Made by a program: the position numbers and the translations under genes. The notes beneath the pieces were generated by a model. It did not search any database. It was not told the origin of the DNA and saw nothing but the letters and a program-made list of their open reading frames with translations. Positions 23,804 to 34,205 of a DNA stretch of 39,611 nucleotides are shown here, piece by piece. The DNA lies in the NCBI GenBank assembly GCA_011390675.1, contig JAABRX010000025.1, positions 1 through 39,611 on the forward strand, in the 5' to 3' direction. The DNA is from Trueperaceae bacterium. GTDB lineage: Bacteria > Deinococcota > Deinococci > Deinococcales > Trueperaceae. Positions within the stretch are counted from its first letter, which is position 1. Each line of letters starts with the position of its first letter.

Positions 23804-26082
23804 GCCAACGCCCGTTCGATGGTGCCCTCGAAGGCGGCCCGCGCGACGGCGACCGGCACGGCAACCGCACCACCGTCGGCGCCGACGCGGATCGCGTCGC
23901 CGCCGACCGCGCCGAGGCGGCGCGCGGGCAGACCGGCGGCAGCGCAGGCGCGCCGCAGCGCGTCGGTGCGGTCGGCCGGCAGCGCCACCAGCGCGAGGTC
24001 GGCCGCCTCCCCGAACAGCGCGGCGTCGGGGCGCTCGGCCAGGTCCTTCGGCAGCGCGGCGTCGACGCCGCGGTTCCCGAGGATCGCCATCTCGGCCAGC
24101 GCCACCGCGACGCCGCCGTCGCCGACGTCGTGCGCGGTGGCGACCACGCCGTCCTGGACCAGGCTGGCCAGCGTGGTGACCAGGCGGTCGACGGCCGCGA
24201 GGTCGAGCTCCGGCGGGGCGCCGGCCTCGAGCCCGTGCACGGCAGCCAGGTAGGTGGTCGCGCCGAGCGTCGGTCGGCCGGCGCCGAGCAGCCACACCTC
24301 GTCACCATCGCGCTCGAAGGCCATGAGCGCGCGCCGGCGCACGTCCGGGAGCACCCCCACCATGCCGACGGTCGGCGTCGGGAGCACCGCCCGTACCCGA
24401 CCGTCGGGCGCGCGGTACTGGTTGTAGAGGCTGACGTTGCCGCCGGTGACCGGGGTGCGCAGCGCCAGGCACGCCTCGCGCAGCCCTTCGACCGCCTCGC
24501 TCATCTGGAAGTAGACCTCCGGGACCGTTGGGTTGCCGAAGTTGAGGTTGTCGGTCACGCCGAGCGGGGTCGCGCCGACCGCGGCCAGGTTGCGGGCGGC
24601 TTCGACGACCGCCAGGGCCGCGCCGCGGCGCGGAGCCAGGTAGACGTAGCGCGCGTTGCAGTCCACCGTCGCCGCCACCCCCCGACTGCTCCCCTTGATG
24701 CGCAGCACGGCCGCGTCGCCCGCGCCGGGCACGACGACCGTGTTCGTCATCACCTGGTGGTCGTACCGACGGTAGACGGCGCGCTTCGAGGCGATGTCCG
24801 GGTGCGCGAGCAGGTCGGTGAGCACCGAGTCCAGGTCCGTCGGTACGAGGACGTCGTCGAGCGAACGCTCGCGCGCGGCGGCCACGGCGGGGTCCTCGCG
24901 CCCCTCGCGCACGTACGTCGGCGCCTCGTTGAGCGGGGCGACGGGCATGTCGCCGACCAGGTCGTCGCCATCGAAGATGCGGAAGCGCCCGTGGTCGCGG
25001 ACGATGCCGACCGGCACCGCGTCGAGCTCCCACTTCTCGAGCAGCGCGATCAGCTCGCGCTCGCGGCCGGGGGCGGCGGTCAGCACCATGCGCTCCTGCG
25101 ACTCCGAGAGCATGACCTCGAGCGGCGTCATGCCGGTCTCGCGGCGCGGCACCCGGCCGACGTCGAAGTCGACCCCGAGCCCGGCGCGGTGCGCCATCTC
25201 GCCGACCGACGAGGTGATGCCGGCGGCCCCCATGTCTTGGACGCCATCGACGAGCCCGGCGGCGATCGCCTCGAGGCAGGCCTCGAGCAGCAGCTTCTCG
25301 AGGAACGGGTCACCGACCTGCACGGCGGGGCGGTCGGCGTCGGAGTCGGCGCTCAGGTCGGCGGAGGCGAAGACCGCGCCGCCCAACCCGTCGCGCCCCG
25401 TCTTGGAGCCGACGTACAGCAACACCCGGCCGACCGCGCCGACGGTGCCGGACTGCAGGTCCTCGTGCCGCAGGAGCCCGAGCGCCATCACGTTCACGAG
25501 CGGGTTCTCCTGGTAGCTCGGGTGGAACGCGATCTCGCCGCCGACGGTCGGCACGCCGATGGCGTTGCCGTACGCCGCGATGCCCTCGACCACGCCGTGC
25601 AGCAGGTAGCGCGTGCGCTCGTCGGTCAGATCACCGAAGCGCAGCGCGTCGAGGATCGCGATCGGGCGCGCGCCCATCGCGAAGATGTCGCGCAGGATGC
25701 CGCCGACGCCGGTCGCCGCCCCCTGGACCGGCTCGACCGCGCTCGGGTGGTTGTGCGACTCCATCTTGAAGGCGAGCCCCCACCCCTCACCGACGTCGAC
25801 GACGCCGGCGTTCTCGCCGGGCCCTTGCAGGACCTGGGGCCCCTCGGTGGGGAGGCGCCGCAGCAGCGGGCGCGAGTTCTTGTACCCGCAGTGCTCGCTC
25901 CACAGGGCGCCGAACATCGCCGCCTCGAGGGCGTTGGGGGCGCGGCCCAAGTGGCCCACCACCTGCGCGAACTCCGCCGCGTCGAGGCCGAAGGTGGCGG
26001 CGCGGTCGCCGGCGACCGGCGCGCCGACCGGGAGGGCGCCGAGCGGCGCCTCGGTCCACACGTGGCCGATGCGCGGGGTCAC
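23800..26082 (-). CDS. purL: Phosphoribosylformylglycinamidine synthase subunit PurL (small type)
   Basis: 760 residues. It is the ATP-dependent synthase subunit that converts FGAR to FGAM using ammonia from PurQ. It is the short PurL, which lacks a fused glutaminase. Motifs: [57 protein letters not shown], and [12 protein letters not shown]. The GTG start at 26082 overlaps the purQ stop (GTGA). Small PurL normally works with PurQ and PurS; purS is not adjacent. Confidence 0.96.
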   Translation of the reverse strand: MTPRIGHVWTEAPLGALPVGAPVAGDRAATFGLDAAEFAQVVGHLGRAPNALEAAMFGALWSEHCGYKNSRPLLRRLPTEGPQVLQGPGENAGVVDVGEGWGLAFKMESHNHPSAVEPVQGAATGVGGILRDIFAMGARPIAILDALRFGDLTDERTRYLLHGVVEGIAAYGNAIGVPTVGGEIAFHPSYQENPLVNVMALGLLRHEDLQSGTVGAVGRVLLYVGSKTGRDGLGGAVFASADLSADSDADRPAVQVGDPFLEKLLLEACLEAIAAGLVDGVQDMGAAGITSSVGEMAHRAGLGVDFDVGRVPRRETGMTPLEVMLSESQERMVLTAAPGRERELIALLEKWELDAVPVGIVRDHGRFRIFDGDDLVGDMPVAPLNEAPTYVREGREDPAVAAARERSLDDVLVPTDLDSVLTDLLAHPDIASKRAVYRRYDHQVMTNTVVVPGAGDAAVLRIKGSSRGVAATVDCNARYVYLAPRRGAALAVVEAARNLAAVGATPLGVTDNLNFGNPTVPEVYFQMSEAVEGLREACLALRTPVTGGNVSLYNQYRAPDGRVRAVLPTPTVGMVGVLPDVRRRALMAFERDGDEVWLLGAGRPTLGATTYLAAVHGLEAGAPPELDLAAVDRLVTTLASLVQDGVVATAHDVGDGGVAVALAEMAILGNRGVDAALPKDLAERPDAALFGEAADLALVALPADRTDALRRACAAAGLPARRLGAVGGDAIRVGADGGAVAVPVAVARAAFEGTIERALA

Positions 26083-26759
26083 GCCGCGGCTCCGGAGGCC
26101 CGGGCGAACGCACGCAGCAGCGGCACGCCGTCGAGCCCACCGAGCAGGTCGTCGGTCGCGCGCTCCGGGTGCGGCATCATGCCGAGCACGTTGCCGGCCT
26201 CGCTCAGCACCCCCGCGACGTCGCGATCGGCGCCGTTAGGGTTGTCGCCGGGCAGGTACCGGAACGCCACCCGCCGATCGCGCTCCAAAGCGTCCAGCGT
26301 GGCTTCGTCCGCCACGTACCGTCCGTCGTGGTGGGCGACCGGCAGCTGCAGCACGTCGCCGCGGCGCAGCCCGCGCAGCAACGGCAGGTCGTCGCGTTCG
26401 ACGCGCACGCCGACGGTGGTGCACACGAAGGTGAGGCCGGCGTTGCGCGCCAGCGCACCGGGCAACAGGCCCGCCTCCGTGAGCACCTGGAAGCCGTTGC
26501 AGACGCCGAGCACCGGCCCACCGCGGGCGGCGAAGCCGCGCACGGCCGCCATCACGGGGCTCTGCGCGGCCAGCGCGCCGGAGCGCAGGTAGTCGCCGTA
26601 GCTGAAGCCGCCCGGCACGAGCACGCCGCCGACGCCATCGAGGTCGGTCTCGGTGTGCCAGACGAAGCGCACCGGCGCACCGGTGGCTGCCTCCAGGGCG
26701 AAGCGGGCGTCGTCGTCGCAGTTCGATCCAGGGAAGCGGAGCACCGCGAGGTCGTTCAC
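26079..26759 (-). CDS. purQ: Phosphoribosylformylglycinamidine synthase glutaminase subunit PurQ
   Basis: 226 residues, class I glutamine amidotransferase that supplies ammonia to PurL. The triad is Cys87 (LGVCNGFQ), His197 and Glu199 (MMPHPER). FPGSNCDDD at the N-terminus is diagnostic. The start codon is GTG at 26759. It overlaps the TGA of a possible 11-codon leader ORF (26755-26790 region) in the GTGA pattern used throughout this window. The first structural gene of the operon is thus purQ, without purS. Confidence 0.95.
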   Translation of the reverse strand: MNDLAVLRFPGSNCDDDARFALEAATGAPVRFVWHTETDLDGVGGVLVPGGFSYGDYLRSGALAAQSPVMAAVRGFAARGGPVLGVCNGFQVLTEAGLLPGALARNAGLTFVCTTVGVRVERDDLPLLRGLRRGDVLQLPVAHHDGRYVADEATLDALERDRRVAFRYLPGDNPNGADRDVAGVLSEAGNVLGMMPHPERATDDLLGGLDGVPLLRAFARASGAAA

Positions 26760-26791
26760 GCGCTCGCCTTGGTCGTGAGGGCCATGATCAT
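26756..26791 (-). CDS. Possible 11-codon leader peptide before purQ
   Basis: An ATG on the minus strand near 26791 opens the reading [11 protein letters not shown] and ends at a TGA (26758-26756) that overlaps the purQ GTG. A second ATG two codons in is an alternative start. No strong Shine-Dalgarno precedes it. It may be a true leader, or simply chance in the leader region. Confidence 0.3.
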   Translation of the reverse strand: MIMALTTKASA

Positions 26792-26813
26792 GGGATCGGG
26801 GTCGTGCCTCTCC

Positions 26814-26831
26814 CCCGGGGATGCCCCCGGG
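26814..26831 (-). promoter_or_regulatory. GC hairpin in the purQ leader
   Basis: CCCGGGG and CCCCGGG pair over 7 bp around a 4-nt loop. A second hairpin lies upstream at 26848-26863. Both fall within the predicted transcript leader, between the -10 box and purQ. A regulatory role is unproven. Confidence 0.35.
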
Positions 26832-26847
26832 ACGCGCGCGAGATCGG

Positions 26848-26863
26848 GGGCCCCTCGGGGCCC
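26848..26863 (-). promoter_or_regulatory. Second GC hairpin in the purQ leader
   Basis: GGGCCCC-TC-GGGGCCC is a near-perfect palindrome; folded, it gives about 6 bp with a 4-nt loop. It is the first structure downstream of the -10 box. Confidence 0.35.
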
Positions 26864-26873
26864 GAACCGGGAT

Positions 26874-26879
26874 AGCCTA
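26874..26879 (-). promoter_or_regulatory. -10 element of the purQLF operon
   Basis: TAGGCT read on the minus strand, about 115 nt before purQ. The -35 region (about 26897-26902) is poor. The tRNA-Leu promoter faces away from it only about 45 nt further along. Confidence 0.4.
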
Positions 26880-26922
26880 GCACCCGTGCCAGGCGCGTTC
26901 GTCCATGGGCGGACGGTCCTGC

Positions 26923-26928
26923 TATACT
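26923..26928 (+). promoter_or_regulatory. -10 element of tRNA-Leu
   Basis: TATACT, the best -10 box in the window (5 of 6 consensus), lies 35 nt before the tRNA. No clear -35 box. Confidence 0.5.
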
Positions 26929-26963
26929 GCGCGACCGGGCGGCCGCATGGCCCCGCCCGACCG

Positions 26964-27047
26964 GCCGGGATGGCGGAACGGTAGACGCAGTCGACTCAAA
27001 ATCGACCGGGGCGACCCGTGCGGGTTCGAATCCCGCTCTCGGCACCA
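26964..27047 (+). tRNA. tRNA-Leu (anticodon CAA), CCA encoded
   Basis: A complete class II tRNA. The acceptor stem GCCGGGA pairs with TCTCGGC (one G-T pair). The anticodon stem is GTCGA/TCGAC with loop CTCAAAA, giving anticodon CAA (reads UUG). A long variable arm and the T arm GCGGGTTCGAATCCCGC follow. Discriminator A and encoded CCA occupy 27044-27047. Confidence 0.95.
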
Positions 27048-27070
27048 CTTCGTTCGCTCGCCACGCGGCG

Positions 27071-27093
27071 CGGCCGGTCGCGACCGCCGGCCG
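27071..27093 (+). terminator. Possible hairpin after tRNA-Leu
   Basis: CGGCCGG (27071-27077) pairs with CCGGCCG (27087-27093) around a 9-nt loop. There is no T tract. It may end tRNA transcription or mark the processing point before secG. Confidence 0.35.
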
Positions 27094-27134
27094 TGGCACT
27101 CGTGCGCACCACGTGCGCACCCCAAGGAGACCTC

Positions 27135-27368
27135 ATGTTCTGGCTCGTCCTCATCCCCTTCCTGCTCATGTCGGCCCTCTTGACCACGGTCGTCCTCCTT
27201 CAGGAACCCAAGCAGTCGGGCCTCGGCGACGGACTCTCCGGTGGGGGTGGCGGCGGGGTCGACTTCGGCACCCGCGGCGGCACCGCCGGCGGGCTGCAAC
27301 GCGTCACGATCTACCTGGGCATCGCTTGGGCTTCCTTCGCCCTGCTGCTGCAGCTCGTCCCGCGCTGA
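27135..27368 (+). CDS. secG: Protein translocase subunit SecG
   Basis: 77 residues, with two membrane segments (about 2-23 and 52-74) joined by a Gly-rich cytoplasmic loop (LSGGGGGGVDFGTRGG). VVLLQEPKQSGLGDGLSGG is the SecG signature. It is a membrane subunit of the SecYEG channel. ATG at 27135 has AAGGAG 5-6 nt upstream. tRNA-Leu lies 87 nt upstream on the same strand. Confidence 0.94.
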   Translation: MFWLVLIPFLLMSALLTTVVLLQEPKQSGLGDGLSGGGGGGVDFGTRGGTAGGLQRVTIYLGIAWASFALLLQLVPR

Positions 27369-27711
27369 GCGACGACCGCCGGGGTCGACGACCACCGAGT
27401 TCGGTGAAGCCTCGGTGAAGCGCCGCCAAGAGCGCCAGGAACGCCCAACACACGTCCTGCACGTACGTCCGGCGTCGTCCCCCCCAGCGGGTCCGACGCC
27501 GGACGCTTCATACCGGAGCGCCATCCTGTGGTGACCGACGCACCGCCGCGCGTCGGTCCGGTGCCGCTACCGGTTCGTTCGGATGCCCACGTTGCGTCGC
27601 CCGCCCACGCGCGGTACCGTGAGGAGTCGCACGAACCGAGCCCGAGCGAGCTCCCGCCCGCCGGAATCGGCGACATTCGCCGACCTCGTCGGCAATACCC
27701 TTGGAGGTAGC
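27369..27711 (+). other. Gene-free region between secG and the binding-protein gene
   Basis: 343 nt. It holds the promoter at 27592-27620 and an inverted repeat CGGCGA-CAT-TCGCCG at 27668-27682, between promoter and start codon. A short direct repeat, CTCGGTGAAG-like, lies at about 27400-27420. I see no convincing gene here. Confidence 0.6.
27592..27620 (+). promoter_or_regulatory. Promoter of the peptide transporter operon
   Basis: TTGCGT (27592-27597) and TACCGT (27615-27620) are 17 nt apart. This leaves a leader of about 85 nt that contains the small inverted repeat at 27668-27682. Confidence 0.4.
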
Positions 27712-29463
27712 ATGCAACGAATCTTCCTGAGTCTGGTCGCGATCGCCGTCGCTTCGATGGCCTTTGCCCAGCCCTTCGTCTGGCCGAACGCCTGGACGAC
27801 CGCGCAGCCGGGTGAAGCCGTCATGGGCGGCACGTACCGCGTCGGTGCCATCTCCGACCCGCGCACGTTCAACCCGATCGTCTCGGCGGAACAGAACTCG
27901 ATGATCGACACCACCGACCTGCTCGGTGCCTCGCTCCTGCTCCGTGGTCCCGACTCGGACGAGTGGCTCGCCTACGGCGCGAGCGACTTCGTCGTCTCGG
28001 ACGACGGCACCGTCGTCGACATCACCATCCGGGACGGCATGAAGTGGTCCGACGGCTCCGACGTCACGGTGCAGGACTACTACATCCGCTGGCTGATCGA
28101 GACCGACGTCGACGCGCAGTCGAACGCCTACGACGGCTGGTTCCTCAACGACCAGCTGATCACGGTCGAGATCACCGGCGAGAACAGCCTCCGCTTCACG
28201 TTCCCGGGCCCCGATCGCCTGGCGTTCGCGAACGCGGCGCTGCTCCCGCTCCCGGACGCCGTCTTCGGCGAGGCGTACCGCAGCGGCGGCGCCGAAGCCG
28301 TCCGCGCGCTGTGGGGCACCGAGTCCCCGGCCGAAGAGGTTCTGACCACTGGGCCCTTCATGCCCACCCAGTACGCCCCCGGTGAGCGGCTCAACTTCGT
28401 CGCCAACCCGTACTTCGGCGAGTGGAACGTGGACGAGCAAGGCAACGCGCTCCCCTACCTCGAGGGCTACAACATCACCCTCGTCGGCGATCAGGACGCG
28501 GAGCTCAACCTGTACCTGGCCGGCGAGCTCGACTTCTTCGCGCCGCGCAACCTCGACGACATCGGCGTGATCAACGTCGCGGTCAACAACGGCGACATCG
28601 ACGCGATCATGCTCGAGGACGTCGCGCCGGTCGCGAGCAGCCAGTTCATCGTCTTCAACTGGAACCTGTCGAGCGACCCGGTCAAGGAGGCGATGTTCCG
28701 CAACCCGAACTTCCGCCGCGCCATGGCCCACCTGATCGACCGCGAAGCGATCATCGAGCTCGTCTACGGCGGCAGCGCCGACCCGATGTACACCGGCGTC
28801 TACCTGGTCAACGGCTACTGGATCAACGACGACGTGCCCAAGTACGAGTACGACGTCGAGCGCGCCGTCGAGCTCATGGCGCTCGCCGGCTACAGCAACC
28901 GCGACGCTCAGGGCTTCCTGACGAACGCCGACGGTGTTCGGGCGAGCTTCTCGCTCGCGACCAACGCCGGCAACAACCAGCGCGAGCAGATCATCCAGAT
29001 CTTCGCCGACAGCGCGCGCGAAGCGGGCGTCGAAGTCGCCACCACCCCGATCGACTTCAACCTGCTCGTCGACCAGCTGTTCTCGACCGGCGACGACCGG
29101 CCGTTCGACTCGATCCTGATCGGTCTTCGTGGCGGTAGCCGCGACTGGCCCTTCGGCGACAACGTCAACCTGTGCACCGGCGGCCTCCACATGTTCAACA
29201 CCTCCGGTGCCTGCATCGGCGCCCTCGAGACGTTGGTCGACCAGCTGACCAAGACCGGTCGCCAGACGCTCGACACCGAGGCCGCGCGCGACATCGGCTT
29301 CCAGATCCAGCAGACCGAAGCCGAGCAGTCCGCCATCCTCTACACCGTCAGCCCCAAGGCGCACTACAGCTGGCTGACCGGCATCCAGGGCGAGCACCCG
29401 ATCGAGTACCTCAACCCGCTCCTGGGCTCGCGTCAGCTCCCGCTGACCTTCAAGACCCAGTAA
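27712..29463 (+). CDS. Peptide-type ABC transporter substrate-binding protein (SBP family 5)
   Basis: 583 residues, exported. The signal peptide MQRIFLSLVAIAVASMAFA is cleaved by signal peptidase I (AFA/QP); there is no lipobox. The mature part is a DppA/OppA-type binding protein: GGTYRVGAISDPRTFNP, the family signature GMKWSDGSDVTVQDY, and ANPYFGEW. It probably binds peptides, but members of this family also bind other solutes. TTGGAGG lies 4 nt before the ATG. A strong hairpin follows the gene, so it should be made in excess of the permeases. Confidence 0.93.
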   Translation: MQRIFLSLVAIAVASMAFAQPFVWPNAWTTAQPGEAVMGGTYRVGAISDPRTFNPIVSAEQNSMIDTTDLLGASLLLRGPDSDEWLAYGASDFVVSDDGTVVDITIRDGMKWSDGSDVTVQDYYIRWLIETDVDAQSNAYDGWFLNDQLITVEITGENSLRFTFPGPDRLAFANAALLPLPDAVFGEAYRSGGAEAVRALWGTESPAEEVLTTGPFMPTQYAPGERLNFVANPYFGEWNVDEQGNALPYLEGYNITLVGDQDAELNLYLAGELDFFAPRNLDDIGVINVAVNNGDIDAIMLEDVAPVASSQFIVFNWNLSSDPVKEAMFRNPNFRRAMAHLIDREAIIELVYGGSADPMYTGVYLVNGYWINDDVPKYEYDVERAVELMALAGYSNRDAQGFLTNADGVRASFSLATNAGNNQREQIIQIFADSAREAGVEVATTPIDFNLLVDQLFSTGDDRPFDSILIGLRGGSRDWPFGDNVNLCTGGLHMFNTSGACIGALETLVDQLTKTGRQTLDTEAARDIGFQIQQTEAEQSAILYTVSPKAHYSWLTGIQGEHPIEYLNPLLGSRQLPLTFKTQ

Positions 29464-29472
29464 GGCAACGTC

Positions 29473-29501
29473 GGGGCCCGCCTGCACGCAGGGCGGGCCC
29501 C
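29473..29501 (+). terminator. Terminator-like hairpin after the binding-protein gene
   Basis: GGGGCCCGCC (29473-29482) pairs perfectly over 10 bp with GGCGGGCCCC (29492-29501), loop of 9 nt. Only a pyrimidine-rich stretch follows, not a T tract. It lies between the binding-protein gene and the permease genes and probably lowers expression of the latter. Confidence 0.75.
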
Positions 29502-29583
29502 ACCCCTATCTTCCCTGCGGGGGTGCGCGCGTCCGCCCTATCGGACGCTCCAACGACCCCCGCTTACCTCAGGAGACGGACGT

Positions 29584-30585
29584 TTGCTTCCATTCATCAT
29601 CCGACGCCTGTTCCACCTGATCCCCACGTTCATCGGGGCGACGATGCTGGCGTTCCTCATCAGCCAGCTCGTGCCCGGCGACTTCTTCGCCGCGAAGGCG
29701 CTCGAGCCCAACGTGCGCCCCGAGACCATCGAGCGCTTGCGCGCCCAGTACGGCCTCGACCAGCCGATGTACGTGCAGTACGTGCGGTGGATGGCCAACA
29801 TCGTGCAGGGCGACCTGGGGCTGTCGTTCTCGTCGAACCAGCCCGTCACCAACCTGATCGTGCGCCCCATCCAGAACTCGATGATCCTCGTGCTGGTGTC
29901 GATCGTGATGCTGTGGGCGATGGCGATCCCGCTCGGGGTGTACTCGGCCGTGCGCCAGTACTCGATGGGCGACCAGCTCGTGTCCGTGTTCGCGTACTTC
30001 GGTCTGGCGATCCCGAACTTCTTCTTCGCTCAGGTGTTCATCCTCGGGATCTTCCTGGTCCGAGGCTTCACCCGTGAGGTCTTCGACTACAACCAGGTGC
30101 TGCTCCCGGTCGCCGGCATGACCTCGAACGGATTCGAGAACTTCTCGACCTGGGAGCAGTTCAAGGACATCGCCTGGCACACGATCATGCCCGCCTTCGT
30201 GGTCGCCACCGCCGGCATCGCGGGGTTCACCCGGGTGCTGCGCGGTCAGATGATCGAGTACCTGGGCAGCGACTTCATCCGCACGGCGCGCTCCAAGGGG
30301 CTCGGGCAGCGCACGGTGACCTACAAGCACGCGCTGCGCCCCGCCATCATCCCGTTCGTCGCCGGCATCGGCGGGCTCCTTCCGAGCCTCATCGGCGGCG
30401 CCGGTCTGGTCGAGATCGTCGTCAGTTGGCCCGGCATCACGCCGCGCCTCCTGGACGCGATCACGCGTCAGGACATCTACGTGGTCCTCGGCTTCCTCGT
30501 GATCTCGACGCTGCTGCTGATGATCGGCAACCTCATCTCCGACCTGCTGCTGGCGGTCGTCGACCCTCGGATCCGGTACTCGTGA
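29584..30585 (+). CDS. Peptide ABC transporter permease (DppB type)
   Basis: 333 residues, integral membrane. MLPFIIRRLFHLIPTFIGATMLAFLI is the N-terminal segment of DppB/OppB proteins. The cytoplasmic EAA loop (GSDFIRTARSKGLGQR) contacts the ATPases, and six membrane segments are expected. The start is TTG at 29584, with AGGAGA 8 nt upstream. Its TGA overlaps the GTG of the next gene. Confidence 0.93.
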   Translation: MLPFIIRRLFHLIPTFIGATMLAFLISQLVPGDFFAAKALEPNVRPETIERLRAQYGLDQPMYVQYVRWMANIVQGDLGLSFSSNQPVTNLIVRPIQNSMILVLVSIVMLWAMAIPLGVYSAVRQYSMGDQLVSVFAYFGLAIPNFFFAQVFILGIFLVRGFTREVFDYNQVLLPVAGMTSNGFENFSTWEQFKDIAWHTIMPAFVVATAGIAGFTRVLRGQMIEYLGSDFIRTARSKGLGQRTVTYKHALRPAIIPFVAGIGGLLPSLIGGAGLVEIVVSWPGITPRLLDAITRQDIYVVLGFLVISTLLLMIGNLISDLLLAVVDPRIRYS

Positions 30586-31766
30586 AGCGCCGCACCGCCG
30601 CCACCGCGCTCGACGTCCAGGTCCCCCAGAGCGAGCACTCGAAGTCGCAGGGGCGCATCGTCTGGGAGCAGTTCATCAAGCACCGCGTCGCCCTCGTCGG
30701 CGGCACCATCCTCATCATCATGTACCTCATGGCGGGGTTCGCCGGATTCATCGCGCCGTACGGCATCAACGAGTACCGCCGCAGCCCGGTCGGCGCGTTC
30801 GTGCCGCCGACGCAGGTGCACTGGATCGATCCCGAGACGGGCCGCATCACCCGCCCGTTCATCTACGACGTGACCGCCGAGCGCGATGCGCTCACCCGCC
30901 AACGCGTCTACGTCGCGGACACCAGCCAGAAGTTCCCCATCCAGTTCTTCGTCCGGCGGCCCGAGCAGCCGTACAAGCTGTTCGGCCTCTTCGAGAGCGA
31001 CCTGCGGCTGTTCGGCGTCGAGGAACCGGCGCGGCTCTTCCTGTGGGGCACGAACAACCTGGGCAAGGACGTGTTCTCGCGGGTGCTCTACGGCGGACAG
31101 GTCTCGCTCACCATCGGCATCTTGGCCGTCTGGGTGTCGCTGACCCTGGGGCTCGTGCTCGGCTCGCTGGCCGGCTTCTACGGCGGTTTGGTCGACGACC
31201 TGATCATGCGCCTGGTGGAGGTGTTCGCCGCCATCCCGGACCTGTTCCTGCTGATCGTGCTCGCGACGCTGCTCAAGGACCCCAGGAATCCCCTGGCGCA
31301 GGCGTTCGGCCTGCGCATGGACTCCGCACAGACGTTCCTGATGGTGGTGATCGTGCTCGGCTTCGTGGGTTGGGGCGGTCTGGCGCGCGTCATCCGCGGC
31401 CTCATCCTGAGCATCCGAGAGATGGATTACGCCCAAGCCGCCAAAGCGCTCGGCGCGAGCGAGTCGCGGATCATGTTCCGACATCTGCTACCCGCCACGG
31501 CCTCGTACGTGATCGTCAGCCTGACGCTCTCGATCCCTGGCTTCATCCTGGCGGAGACGGGTTTGTCGTTCATCGGTCTGGGGCCGTCCGAGGTCGATAC
31601 CGCGAGTTGGGGGATCCTGTTGCGCGACGCGACGGCCCGCGGCATCAGCATCCAGTTCGTTCCCTGGCTCCTCATCCCCGGCATCCCGATCTTCCTGGCC
31701 GTGCTCTGTTGGAACCTCCTGGGCGACGGCCTGCGCGACGCGTTCGACCCCAAGAAGCGCCGCTGA
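30582..31766 (+). CDS. Peptide ABC transporter permease (DppC type) with a periplasmic insertion
   Basis: 394 residues, longer than the usual ~300. A short cytoplasmic N-terminus precedes a first membrane segment (about 41-60). Roughly 100 residues of insertion follow (VHWIDPETGRITRPFIYDV... and KFPIQFFVRRPEQPYKLFG), then the normal core with EAA loop MDYAQAAKALGASESRI. This long insertion occurs in thermophile and Deinococcota relatives and is expected on the outside. GTG start at 30582 (GTGA overlap). Confidence 0.92.
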   Translation: MKRRTAATALDVQVPQSEHSKSQGRIVWEQFIKHRVALVGGTILIIMYLMAGFAGFIAPYGINEYRRSPVGAFVPPTQVHWIDPETGRITRPFIYDVTAERDALTRQRVYVADTSQKFPIQFFVRRPEQPYKLFGLFESDLRLFGVEEPARLFLWGTNNLGKDVFSRVLYGGQVSLTIGILAVWVSLTLGLVLGSLAGFYGGLVDDLIMRLVEVFAAIPDLFLLIVLATLLKDPRNPLAQAFGLRMDSAQTFLMVVIVLGFVGWGGLARVIRGLILSIREMDYAQAAKALGASESRIMFRHLLPATASYVIVSLTLSIPGFILAETGLSFIGLGPSEVDTASWGILLRDATARGISIQFVPWLLIPGIPIFLAVLCWNLLGDGLRDAFDPKKRR

Positions 31767-31923
31767 CGCGCCGCAGCGCCACCGCTCGGCCCCCCGGGCC
31801 TCGCCCGAGTTCGGGCGCGGCCCGGTTCCGTCGCGGCATCGCGCTGGGTACACGCTTCTGCGTGCCGCGTCCGACGCTGTCAAGCGGGTTCCGACACGCG
31901 CAGGACACAAGCGAAGCGTACGG

Positions 31924-31929
31924 TATGCT
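31924..31929 (+). promoter_or_regulatory. -10 element before the transporter ATPase genes
   Basis: TATGCT (5 of 6 consensus to TATAAT would require one more A; it matches at four positions) lies 28 nt before the ATPase ATG, in a 190-nt gap. A second promoter for the ATPase pair is therefore possible. No good -35 box. Confidence 0.35.
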
Positions 31930-31956
31930 CCAAAGCCATGAGGAGCACCCAAGCGC

Positions 31957-34046
<2,090 letters not shown>

Positions 34047-34058
34047 GGATCGACGACG

Positions 34059-34205
34059 ATGGCCGATGAGCGCCCCAAACTGACCGCACGCGACGTCTGG
34101 GCGCTCATCTGGGCCACGTACAAGACCTCGGCTCCGTACCTCCTCATCTTCCTCCTGCTCTTCTCCCTCGCCGTCTGGTTCGTGACCGAGGTGCTCTTCC
34201 GATGA
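34059..34205 (+). CDS. Small single-span membrane protein
   Basis: 48 residues, starting [21 protein letters not shown]. One hydrophobic segment (about 25-43, rich in Leu/Phe) lies near the C-terminus, so a tail-anchored or single-span protein is predicted. ATG at 34059 has GAGGAT upstream, 12 nt after the ATPase gene's stop. Its TGA overlaps the next ATG (ATGA). It lies directly after the transporter ATPases. An accessory role in the transporter is possible, but nothing in the sequence shows it. Confidence 0.65.
   Translation: MADERPKLTARDVWALIWATYKTSAPYLLIFLLLFSLAVWFVTEVLFR

Noticed and set aside
23776-26592. 938-codon plus-strand frame across purL and purQ
   Set aside because: It is antisense to purL and purQ, and its sequence is low-complexity His/Arg/Val typical of a shadow.
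27102-27120. Two copies of the palindrome GTGCGCAC before secG
   Set aside because: Possible operator, but two 8-mers are too little evidence to call a regulatory site.
27508-29487. 659-codon minus-strand frame opposite the binding-protein gene
   Set aside because: The plus-strand gene has a signal peptide, ribosome site and family motifs; the antisense frame has none.
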